Part shown: one piece after another, positions 37,489-45,006 of the stretch
Layout: every line of letters starts with the position of its first letter
How positions within the stretch are numbered: position 1 is the first letter of the stretch
DNA from: Psychroflexus tropicus DSM 15496
GTDB taxonomy: Bacteria > Bacteroidota > Bacteroidia > Flavobacteriales > Flavobacteriaceae
Reading direction: 5' to 3'
Length of the DNA: 64,000 nt
Assembly (NCBI RefSeq): GCF_000378765.1
Contig: NZ_KB905345.1
Location: 124,001 to 188,000 of the forward strand
The notes under the pieces: generated by a model
The model's database searches: none
The model's input: only the letters and a program-made list of their open reading frames with translations
Told to the model about the DNA's origin: nothing
Translations under genes and position numbers: made by a program

Positions 37489-38785
37489 TAAGTCGTCCAG
37501 AGCCTAACAAACCTACATAAGGTTGATTTTGTGGTATCCAATAAATATCATCGGTGGTACTTAACAGAATATCTTTCACTTCATCTGGTGTAAGTGAAGT
37601 ATTAACACTTAAGATCAGTGCTACAGCTGCAGAAACTTGTGGTGAAGCATACGAAGTACCAGTACCATAGCGATAAAATCCATTATCATGATCTATATTT
37701 CCAGGTACATCGTATCCAGGAGCCACAAGGTCAACTTTAGCGTTATGCTGATGAGTTACTCCTGGATTTCTAAGATCTGGTTCATGCAGATCATTCCATA
37801 AGGCTCCAAATTGACCTTGAGAATCCTCTAACATAAATACTCTTTCATAAGTAGAACTTACGGAAGATACAGAAACGGTATGCTGGTAAGCAGCAGGGTA
37901 TACAAGAGTCGAAGGATTACCATCACAAGTATTTTGTAAGTTTCCATTACTTGCCGCAGATACTACTATAACTCCGAAATCTTCCCAGACTTGTCGATAA
38001 ACCTCTCTATCGACTCGTCTCTCATTAGGACAACTTGAGACCCATGCTGTATTAATTACTCTTACACCTGGTATTTGTGCAATTTCATGTACTCTGGGTG
38101 TTCTACCATTTGAAGTTACTAATTTAGTATTAAATCCTATTGAAGCTACACCAATCCCATTATCGGATGCGGCAGATGCATATCCTGCAACCCGGGTACC
38201 GTGTGAAGGATTTGTAGTGGATGTACCTACATTCAAAAAAATGTTGTCAGCTAAATCTTCATGACTGATATTGACTGTATTATCTACGATCCCAATCATC
38301 ACGTTGGGATCATCCCCTTTGGTAACTTGCCAGGCAAATGGTGCCCTTACTAAATCTAAAGCACTAGATTGTATGCCGTCTGGATATAAGCTGCTAGTTT
38401 CAAAATCATTAGGGTGTTCCAGTAACAGAGGTTCTGGAATAAATTCAATAAAATCTACAGCACTTAAATGGGATAAATTTTCTAAGTCTGCTTGTTTATC
38501 TATTTGAATAATATAAGTTCTTTCTAATAGGTCTGTCATTATCCCTGAGAAAGCTTTTTCATATTTATAAACCTTTTTGGAAGCTAAATAATTTTCAAAG
38601 TCTGTGTCTTGAAAAATTAATGACAGAGAGCCGTCAGCATTTAAAGATTTACTTTGAGAGGATAATGCTCCTAAAGTTTTTTCTACAATGTAATATTCTT
38701 TATACTCCTGCGAGTATGAATAGTAAGTGAAGAATAAAATTAAATAGATAAAAAATTTCTTCGAAATTGTGGATAGTTGTTTCAT
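37445..38785 (-). CDS. Subtilisin-like serine protease (S8), N-terminal and catalytic part, frameshifted
   Basis: 446 residues before a premature stop. Signal peptide 1-25; prodomain-like region to about 145; catalytic triad D168 (GIVDNT), H195 (SHGTRVAG) and S378 (GTSYASPQ), with oxyanion N280. The frame ends in KKSAMHDF soon after an A7 run; deleting one A joins it to the downstream frame (35938-37488), giving a protein of about 960 residues with a T9SS sorting domain. So it is a secreted protease whose coding frame is broken in this sequence, by mutation, slippage or a sequencing indel. Confidence 0.85.
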   Translation of the reverse strand: MKQLSTISKKFFIYLILFFTYYSYSQEYKEYYIVEKTLGALSSQSKSLNADGSLSLIFQDTDFENYLASKKVYKYEKAFSGIMTDLLERTYIIQIDKQADLENLSHLSAVDFIEFIPEPLLLEHPNDFETSSLYPDGIQSSALDLVRAPFAWQVTKGDDPNVMIGIVDNTVNISHEDLADNIFLNVGTSTTNPSHGTRVAGYASAASDNGIGVASIGFNTKLVTSNGRTPRVHEIAQIPGVRVINTAWVSSCPNERRVDREVYRQVWEDFGVIVVSAASNGNLQNTCDGNPSTLVYPAAYQHTVSVSSVSSTYERVFMLEDSQGQFGALWNDLHEPDLRNPGVTHQHNAKVDLVAPGYDVPGNIDHDNGFYRYGTGTSYASPQVSAAVALILSVNTSLTPDEVKDILLSTTDDIYWIPQNQPYVGLLGSGRLNVFRAVKKSAMHDF

Positions 38786-38848
38786 AATTAACTAGTTTTG
38801 AGTAAAGTTAGGCGAAAATCTTATTAGTCTTAAAACTTTAACATCTAT

Positions 38849-38980
38849 AAATTCTGGATGGCGGAAGAATACCATCAGGATTACAAAAAGAAAAACCCCA
38901 ACAATCCTTACATACAGAATGTATCTGTTCCAAGATTTACACGATTTAAAGTGAGGTTTCCAGACCTCTTAAAACCCTAA
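38849..38980 (+). pseudogene. 3' remnant of a second msrA
   Basis: Encodes KFWMAEEYHQDY..., NPNNPYIQNVSVPRFTRF and ...KVRFPDLLKP before TAA, clearly the C-terminus of an MsrA (compare 34255-34405), but with synonymous and amino-acid differences, so it is a diverged second gene and not a fresh copy. Everything upstream of this point is missing; the T9SS gene block abuts it. Confidence 0.88.
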
Positions 38981-39011
38981 TTATTCATTAGAACTAGTTC
39001 TAATGAATAAT
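38980..39011. repeat. 32-bp perfect palindrome
   Basis: Two 16-nt arms with no spacer, centred between 38995 and 38996 at ACT|AGT, starting at the stop codon of the msrA remnant. It has no T-run and could form a cruciform. It marks the edge of the inserted block. Confidence 0.85.
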
Positions 39012-39169
39012 CGAATAAGAAAATTCTACCATCTCGATGTTTCTGCAAAACACCAAAATGGTGATTTTCTAACTCGGTGTTAACCCTGTCTAAATACAAG
39101 TAGTTCTGCTCTTTCTTAGCTTCCTGTTGCATAAGTCAGGTTAAACCTAAATCTTAACGCTAAAAAATC

Positions 39170-39206
39170 AAAAAGCCATCCCGGAAACTCATCTGGACGG
39201 CTTTTT
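39170..39206. terminator. Terminator between msrA remnant and hydrolase gene
   Basis: Arms AAAAAGCC/GGCTTTTT with T-run on both strands. Similar in sequence to the one after the intact msrA. Confidence 0.75.
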
Positions 39207-39240
39207 GATAATATAATTTTATTTAAAGCTATAATTTAGT

Positions 39241-40080
39241 TCACTTCTCAGCTAAAAATTTAAGCAGAATAGAATTGAATTCTTGATGATGCGTCGCAAA
39301 CAAACCGTGTGGAGCGTCTCTTATCACTTCAAACTTGGAATTGGATATTAACTTTTGCGCTCTCTTCGCTGAAACATCTATCGGCACAATTTGATCGCCA
39401 TCACCATGGACAATCAATGTTGGGATATCAAAGGTTTTACAGTCGTCTCTAAAATCGGTTCTACCAAAACTATCCACGCAGTCTAATGTTGCTTTTCGTG
39501 AGCCTTGCATGGCGAGATTCCAGGTCAATTCGAGGAAAGATTCTGAAATTCTATCGCCTCCAAATTCCTCGTAATTATAAAAGTTCTTACCGAAATCTTT
39601 AAAGAATTGTGGTCTATCCTTAGCAATACCTTCTTTCATACCTTCAAACACCGAGGCATCTACAGCATCGTTATCTTCTGTTTGAAGCATAAAAGGAGTG
39701 ACTGCAGAAACTAAGACGGCTTTGTCAACTGTTTTAGTTCCATAATTTCCTATAAATCGAGCCACTTCTCCTCCACCCATAGAGAATCCAACAAGGATGA
39801 CATTCTCAAGTTTAAGAGTTTCTATAAGATCTTTTAAATCTTTGGCCAGTGTATCATAATCGTAACCACTCCATGGTTTAGAGCTTTCTCCAAAGCCTCT
39901 TCGATCGTAAGAAATCACTCTATAACCAGCACTTACTAAAGGTTCTATTTGGTATTCCCACATCGACCGATTTAATGGCCAGCCATGAATCAATATAATA
40001 GGCTGTCCAGTTCCATAGTCGTTATAGGCTAATTTTATGGCTTTTGATTTCTCTAAAGATGATGTATTCAATTCACTCAT
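39241..40080 (-). CDS. Alpha/beta hydrolase, cofactor-free haloperoxidase/arylesterase type
   Basis: 279 residues. HGWPLNRSMWE (oxyanion region) near 34, nucleophile elbow GFSMGGGE (Ser about 98), Asp in VHGDGDQIVP (about 226) and His in DAPHGLF (about 255) form the triad. The YDRRGFGESSKPW motif is typical of the non-haem chloroperoxidase family, which act mainly as esterases or perhydrolases. No signal peptide. Monocistronic. True substrate unknown. Confidence 0.9.
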   Translation of the reverse strand: MSELNTSSLEKSKAIKLAYNDYGTGQPIILIHGWPLNRSMWEYQIEPLVSAGYRVISYDRRGFGESSKPWSGYDYDTLAKDLKDLIETLKLENVILVGFSMGGGEVARFIGNYGTKTVDKAVLVSAVTPFMLQTEDNDAVDASVFEGMKEGIAKDRPQFFKDFGKNFYNYEEFGGDRISESFLELTWNLAMQGSRKATLDCVDSFGRTDFRDDCKTFDIPTLIVHGDGDQIVPIDVSAKRAQKLISNSKFEVIRDAPHGLFATHHQEFNSILLKFLAEK

Positions 40081-40160
40081 AATAATTTTTCTTTTAAATT
40101 ATAAAAAATCAGAAACATCAATTTTGAATTTTTAAAATTTTAACCAAAACCATGAGCATA

Positions 40161-40189
40161 AAAAAACCCTGCTTGAATAAGCAGGGTTT
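40161..40189 (-). terminator. Terminator after rpsA
   Basis: 11-bp stem AAACCCTGCTT/AAGCAGGGTTT, 4-nt loop, T-run on the minus strand. Confidence 0.9.
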
Positions 40190-40212
40190 AAATATAATCA
40201 AGTGATAAACAC

Positions 40213-42042
40213 TTATTTATTCTCCATCTTGTCTTTAAGCGCTTGCAATTCTGCATTAGCATCTCCAAAAGTGGTCTTCTTAGATTCTTCCTGAGACTTT
40301 TTAGCAGCCTTTTTCACAATCTGAGCTTCTTCTTCTTTAAAGACAGAGGTATGAGAAGCAACTACACGCTTGAATTCTTTGTTGAATTCAATAATGATAA
40401 ATTCTGCTGCCTCACCTTTAGCTAATTTAGTTCCATCTTCTTTTTCAAGATGACGTTGTGGAACAAATGCTGTGACATCCTCGTTGAATTCTACAGTAGC
40501 ACCTTTATCTACGATTTCGGTGATAGAAGCGTTATGCTTAGTTCCTACAGCAAATTCATCTGAATATTTATCCCATGGATTCGTTTCAGTTTGCTTGTGT
40601 CCAAGGCTTAATTTACGGCCTTCTACATCAAGTTCTAAAACGACAACATCCAAGTTGTCACCAACTTTACAGAATTCTGATGGGTGCTTGATTTTCTTAG
40701 TCCAAGATAAATCTGAAATGTAAATCAATCCGTCAATACCCTCTTCTAGTTCAACAAACACTCCAAAGTTTGTAAAGTTTCTTACTTCACCAACATGCTT
40801 AGAGCCTACTGGGTATTTAGTTGTAATATCTGTCCATGGATCTGGAGTCATTTGTTTGATACCAAGTGACATTTTTCTGTCCTCTCTATCAAGAGTAAGG
40901 ATTTTGGCTTCTACTTTATCACCAACATTTACGAAATCCTGAGCCGATCTTAAGTGCGTGCTCCAAGACATTTCGGAAACGTGAATTAATCCTTCAACTC
41001 CTTCTTCAACTTCAATGAAAGCCCCATAGTCTGCAATTACTGAAACTGTTCCAGTAACGACATCTCCTACTTTTAGACCTTCATCTAAAGCATCCCAAGG
41101 ATGTTTATGTAATTGTTTTAAACCAAGTTGAATTCTTGTCTTGTCTTCATCAAAGTCAAGAATAACAACGTTTAATTTTTGATCTAGTTCTACAACCTCG
41201 TTTGGATGGTTGATTCTTGACCAAGAAAGGTCTGTAATGTGAACCAATCCATCTACACCACCAAGGTCAACAAAGACTCCGTAAGACGTGATGTTTTTCA
41301 CTACACCTTCTAAGACTTGTCCTTTTTCTAACTGACCGATGATTTCTTTCTTCTGCTCTTCGATATCCGCTTCGATAAGCGCTTTGTGAGAAACAACAAC
41401 GTTTTTGAATTCGTGGTTGATTTTCACTACTTTAAATTCCATGTTTTTGCCTACGTAAGCATCATAGTCACGAATAGGCTTCACATCGATTTGAGAACCT
41501 GGTAAGAAAGCTTCGATGCCAAAAACATCAACGATCATCCCCCCTTTAGTTCTGCATTTTACTAAACCATTTACGATAGTACCGTCTTCCTGAGCTTTGT
41601 TGACACGCTCCCAGGCACGGATCACTCTCGCTTTTCTATGAGAAAGGATGAGTTGACCTTCTGCATCTTCTTTTACGTCGATGAGAACGTCTACCTTATC
41701 TCCTACTTTAAGATCTGGATTGTAACGAAATTCGTTTAATGAGATGACACCTTCACTTTTCGCATTGATGTCGATAATCGCATCTTGATCTGTAAGGTGA
41801 ACTACAGTTCCGTCTACTACTTCATTATGAAGTGTATCGACGAAGTTTTCCTCAACCAATTTTTCGAATTGCTCTAACTGCTCATCATCAACTTCATCAA
41901 TACCTTCTTCGTACTTGTGCCAGTTGAAATCTTTTAAAAATTGTTTAGGATTTTCTTGTTGCTCTGAAGGAGCGACTTTAGGAGTTGAATCTTCAGAGTT
42001 TGCAACAGCTTGTTGCTCTTTAGTTGTTTTATCTTCAGCCAT
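40213..42042 (-). CDS. rpsA: 30S ribosomal protein S1
   Basis: 609 residues with an acidic N-terminal segment of about 60 residues and a series of S1/OB-fold RNA-binding repeats from about 50 to 560, recognisable by recurring YGVFVDLGGVDGLVH-, YGAFIEVEEGVEGLIH- and FGVFVELEEGIDGLIY-type strands. It recruits mRNA to the small subunit, which matters in Bacteroidota where Shine-Dalgarno sites are weak. The tail is Lys/Glu-rich and ends KMENK. Single gene with a strong terminator. Confidence 0.96.
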   Translation of the reverse strand: MAEDKTTKEQQAVANSEDSTPKVAPSEQQENPKQFLKDFNWHKYEEGIDEVDDEQLEQFEKLVEENFVDTLHNEVVDGTVVHLTDQDAIIDINAKSEGVISLNEFRYNPDLKVGDKVDVLIDVKEDAEGQLILSHRKARVIRAWERVNKAQEDGTIVNGLVKCRTKGGMIVDVFGIEAFLPGSQIDVKPIRDYDAYVGKNMEFKVVKINHEFKNVVVSHKALIEADIEEQKKEIIGQLEKGQVLEGVVKNITSYGVFVDLGGVDGLVHITDLSWSRINHPNEVVELDQKLNVVILDFDEDKTRIQLGLKQLHKHPWDALDEGLKVGDVVTGTVSVIADYGAFIEVEEGVEGLIHVSEMSWSTHLRSAQDFVNVGDKVEAKILTLDREDRKMSLGIKQMTPDPWTDITTKYPVGSKHVGEVRNFTNFGVFVELEEGIDGLIYISDLSWTKKIKHPSEFCKVGDNLDVVVLELDVEGRKLSLGHKQTETNPWDKYSDEFAVGTKHNASITEIVDKGATVEFNEDVTAFVPQRHLEKEDGTKLAKGEAAEFIIIEFNKEFKRVVASHTSVFKEEEAQIVKKAAKKSQEESKKTTFGDANAELQALKDKMENK

Positions 42043-42316
42043 ATGCTGATTAAAAATTTGTATTCTGCTTGTCCAAGAAACTTAGCAAAACTCGCAGAAG
42101 AGATTAAATTATTTAAAATCAACCTTTTAAACGTTTCTTGAATTGCATTCAAAAGGATTGCAAAAATACAGTTATTTTTTGATAATCAAAACCTTAGTTC
42201 ATAAATTAATTTAAGGCCTGGAAGACTTAAAAGGGTAAAATAATGACTCTTTATTAATGTTGTCTTGATTTAATGAAGAAACGTGTTGTTTTAGCCTGAA
42301 TTCTTTGTTTAAAGCG

Positions 42317-42840
42317 TTACAACTCCATTTCTTGCAATTGCCTTTGAATAAAATTCTCAACTAATTCCACATCACTTAATCCAATAGAACTACTACCTTT
42401 ATTTGAGTTTTCAGCTTTTATTATCTTATCTTCTTTGTAAGGATAGGGAAATCGACCTGCCCAAACTGCATAGTCTGAAAAATTTTTAAGCAACCTTTTT
42501 TCCTCAGAATTAATTGAGATATCATAATGCTCAATGATGTAAAAGTAATCATGACCACTGGAATTACCCTTTCAGATTTTTATAAAATCAGCGAAAGTTT
42601 TGATTTCTCCATTTTTAATTTTTTCACGTTCAATAAATAAAGCACGAGCCTTTAATATTAATTCAATAGATACAACGTAAAGTAAACTAGCTGCGCGAAA
42701 AAACCTAATTCTTCAATTCTGTCATGGTCCGATTTCCAATGACCCATAGAATCCACTACTAGTTTGATATTTTTGTCTGCCGCCATTTTCAAACTTCTGG
42801 AATGTTCAATGTATGTATAATGATGTATTGAAGATCTTAT
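42317..42840 (-). pseudogene. Decayed ORF of unknown function
   Basis: Minus-strand coding remains end at TAA 42317-42319. The C-terminal part (IELILKARALFIERE, then HDYFYIIEHYDISINSEEK, AVWAGRFPYPYKED) is interrupted by TGA at 42574-42576. A frameshift near 42665-42685 separates it from an upstream piece (VVDSMGHWKSDHDRIEELGFFA). The helical look is faintly HEPN-like, but I cannot assign a family. It abuts the IS1182 fossil. The rest of the 42043-42316 gap holds only the rpsA upstream region. Confidence 0.55.
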
Positions 42841-42986
42841 TTCCAAGTGAGGTTTTTTATGCTTTATAACTGTTTTGTGTATGGTTAGATGCGTGTTTTT
42901 AGCATCTAATTTAGTAAACAAAAACGAACGCGAGAAATTCCGAAGGAATTTTCCAAGTTGGCAACGACCAAAGTAATTAATTATAC

Positions 42987-43015
42987 AAGTTGTGTCTGTT
43001 GCACAACTTTTTTTT
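42987..43015 (+). terminator. Hairpin with T-run upstream of the IS fossil
   Basis: Stem AAGTTGTG/CACAACTT, 7-nt loop, then T-rich tract. No plus-strand gene precedes it. Confidence 0.55.
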
Positions 43016-43031
43016 CCTTGTAAATATATAT

Positions 43032-43056
43032 AACCTGCCCGTCCGGCAGGCGGGTT
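43032..43056. repeat. GC-rich palindromic repeat just upstream of the transposase fossil
   Basis: CCTGCC (43034-43039) and GGCAGG (43045-43050) form a hairpin with outer AACC/GGTT. It is related to the 26-bp element found twice inside the transposase. Confidence 0.75.
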
Positions 43057-43545
43057 GATTGGCATTGAAAAGTTTGGAATTGATTATCTTTAGTAATGCA
43101 AGAAAAAAAGGAGTATCAAGAGAAACTGTTCTCTAAATTCTTACTCAGTGAACGTGTCCCGCAGCACAATTTTTATCGCAGATTAAAGTCGGTTTTAGAC
43201 TTAGATTATCTGTATACATTAACTAAGCCTTATTATGGTTCAAGCGGTCAGAAAAGCATTGATCCAGTAGTATTCTTTAAGCTCTGTTTGGTGGGGTATT
43301 TACAGAACATTATCAGTGATCGCAGACTGATTGAGCATTGTAGTATGTGCTTGGACATTTTGTTTTTTTATCGATTACGATATTGATGATGAATTGCCCT
43401 GGCACTCTACTATCAGCAGAACCCGTCAGCTTTTACCTGAAGAGATATTTGAAGAAGTCTTCACTAAAGTTTTGAAGGTGTGAATTGATAAAGGTATGGT
43501 GAGTGGTCATACCCAGGCTATAGACTCTGCACCAGTCAAAGCCAA

Positions 43546-43571
43546 CCTGCCTGCGTGCCTTGGCAGGCAGG
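43546..43571. repeat. 26-bp palindromic insertion, copy A
   Basis: Begins CCTGCCTGCG and ends GGCAGGCAGG. It splits the transposase codons between APVKAN and ASMDSLEL; removing exactly these 26 bp restores the reading frame. Identical to copy B at 43899-43924. Confidence 0.88.
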
Positions 43572-43829
43572 TGCTTCTATGGACAGCCTGGAACTCAAAG
43601 TACCTGAGCAGGATCTGGAGGGTCATCTTGCAGAAGTTCGTCACATTAGACACCGAGACAAAGAAGTTTATAGAAAAGCAAAAGAGAACAAAGCCAGCAA
43701 GGAACAACAAAGCATCAGCGCTAATAAGCAAGAGCTTGCAGCGCTAAAGTCAAGAAACAAAAAATGGTCTAAAGATCAAGACTACCGTCCAGGAGCAAAA
43801 AACAAAGGGGCTCGCTATACCAGTAATGA

Positions 43830-43877
43830 TGCCTTCCTCTCGTAACGCTTTTATTAAAAGCGAACTCGTCGGAGGCA
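43830..43877. repeat. Long imperfect palindrome inserted in the transposase
   Basis: Ends TGCCTTCC/GGAGGCA; central perfect stem CGCTTTT-att-AAAAGCG (43846-43862). It interrupts the sequence after YTSN and brings in stop codons. Confidence 0.7.
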
Positions 43878-43898
43878 AGACAGTCCAACAGATCCAGA

Positions 43899-43924
43899 CC
43901 TGCCTGCGTGCCTTGGCAGGCAGG
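43899..43924. repeat. 26-bp palindromic insertion, copy B
   Basis: Identical to copy A. It lies between DPD and ARISV; removing the 26 bp restores GATCCAGA-CGCTCGC in frame. Confidence 0.88.
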
Positions 43925-43940
43925 CGCTCGCATTAGTGTT

Positions 43941-43975
43941 CCTGTCACCGCCGAGTGATAACGAGAGGATGACAC
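43941..43975. repeat. Palindromic insertion in the transposase
   Basis: Arms CTGTCA/TGACA around an inner GAGTGATAACGAG segment. It separates RISV from the KARKLNYLSQ continuation. Confidence 0.6.
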
Positions 43976-44236
43976 AACAAAGCCAGAAAGCTGAATTACC
44001 TAAGTCAGCTCAGTGTGGATACTGGTCATCATGTCATTACCGATATCAGAGCCTATCATGCAGATAAGAAAGACAATCAGTATCTACAAGATATTGTAGG
44101 TCGATTACAACCTCGCTTGCACAAAACAGGAATGCTATGGAGAAATTGCATAGCCGATGCTGGATACAGTAGCGGAGAGAATTATGCTTACCTAGAGCAA
44201 AAAGGCTTGCAGAGTTTTATTCCAGCTCACAGCCTG

Positions 44237-44253
44237 TCCCGACTTATCTGGGA
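44237..44253. repeat. Short semi-palindromic insertion in the transposase
   Basis: TCCC/GGGA around a 9-nt core, inserted between PAH and the GGPKDFDYN stretch. Confidence 0.5.
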
Positions 44254-44566
44254 GGACTTACAGAGGCGGTCCTAAGGACTTTGATTATAATAAAGAACAA
44301 GATCATTACATCTGTCCCCAGGGAGAGATCATTCCCTTCAAGATAGTGTTTAAAGATTACAGAACAGCAACCTTAAAAAAGGAATACCGAAGCTCCAGTA
44401 AACAGTGTAAAGGCTGATCTTTGCAAGCTGAATGTTTAGGCAGAACAGCTAAAGAAAAAAGTTCTCCGTGACCTACTACAAAGAAGAATACGATCGAAAC
44501 ATAGAGCGGGTAGAAAGCAAACAAGGCAGATACATGAAAGCCAAACGTCAAAGTACAGTGGAACCT

Positions 44567-44582
44567 CCCGATAGCTATCGGG
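44567..44582. repeat. 16-bp perfect palindrome inserted in the transposase
   Basis: CCCGATAGCTATCGGG, inserted in the STVEP-GTLTQFMGLRK stretch of the transposase. Confidence 0.8.
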
Positions 44583-44650
44583 ATCGGCACTCTTACTCAA
44601 TTTATGGGTTTAAGAAAGATCAATACTATCGGGCTACAGCAAGCTAACAA

Positions 44651-44684
44651 CCCGCCCGAACGTACCGCTCGGTACGGGCAGGGG
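44651..44684. repeat. GC-rich palindromic insertion in the transposase
   Basis: Inner GTACC-4nt-GGTAC (44662-44675) with GC-rich flanks, inserted between LQQAN and KVMHLSAMACNL. Confidence 0.75.
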
Positions 44685-44868
44685 TGATGCACCTCTCAGC
44701 CATGGCTTGTAACCTCAAAAAATACCTTAAATTCACTCAAAACCGGGCAAAAAGTGGAGCAAAAGCTCTACGGTCTTTGTTTTATGAAATAGTTACTTAC
44801 CTAAACCTGATTAGCTTCAATTTAAGCCCTCTAAATCTGAGGTAAATCCAACTTAATCTAAAATACAA

Positions 44869-44886
44869 AAGCCCTGAAAAGGGCTT
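44869..44886 (+). terminator. Hairpin after the transposase fossil
   Basis: AAGCCCT/AGGGCTT with a 4-nt loop; only a short A-rich tail follows, so termination strength is uncertain. The rest of the gap to 45006 holds a dyad around ACCGGT (near 44930) with no assigned role. Confidence 0.5.
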
Positions 44887-45006
44887 AAAACAACTCATTT
44901 TTTAGAGTTTTAATGGCTTGTGCAACGGTTACCGGTGTTGGCAACTGGCTTTAAACATATCAGATATCATGAGTAGTTATTTGATAAAACATATAAAATT
45001 ATTATA

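Larger units (their letters stand above)
43096..44845 (+). mobile_element. IS1182-family transposase, degenerate fossil
   Basis: Ordered transposase fragments run from MQEKKEYQEKLFSKFLLSERVP to the end NLSPLNLR at TAA 44843-44845, including PYYGSSGQKSIDPVVFFKLC, ELPWHSTISRTRQLLPEEI, SGHTQAIDSAPVKAN, VDTGHHVITDI and KDFDYNKEQDHYICPQGE. This is the IS1182-family (DDE) order. It is inactivated by frameshifts (for example in the T-run near 43370), internal stops and at least six short palindromic insertions. Terminal inverted repeats were not found. Confidence 0.9.

Noticed and set aside
38977-39132. 51-codon minus-strand ORF next to the msrA remnant
   Set aside because: It reads through the perfect palindrome, has no recognisable motif, and is too short to support.
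42658-43065. Open frame of 135 codons on the minus strand
   Set aside because: Its first residues are translated from a GC-rich palindrome and a terminator hairpin; the only gene-like part belongs to the decayed ORF that continues in another frame.
44918-44960. Possible second attC-like end near the IS fossil
   Set aside because: A short dyad around ACCGGT resembles the end of some Bacteroidota repeats, but there is no matching second arm.
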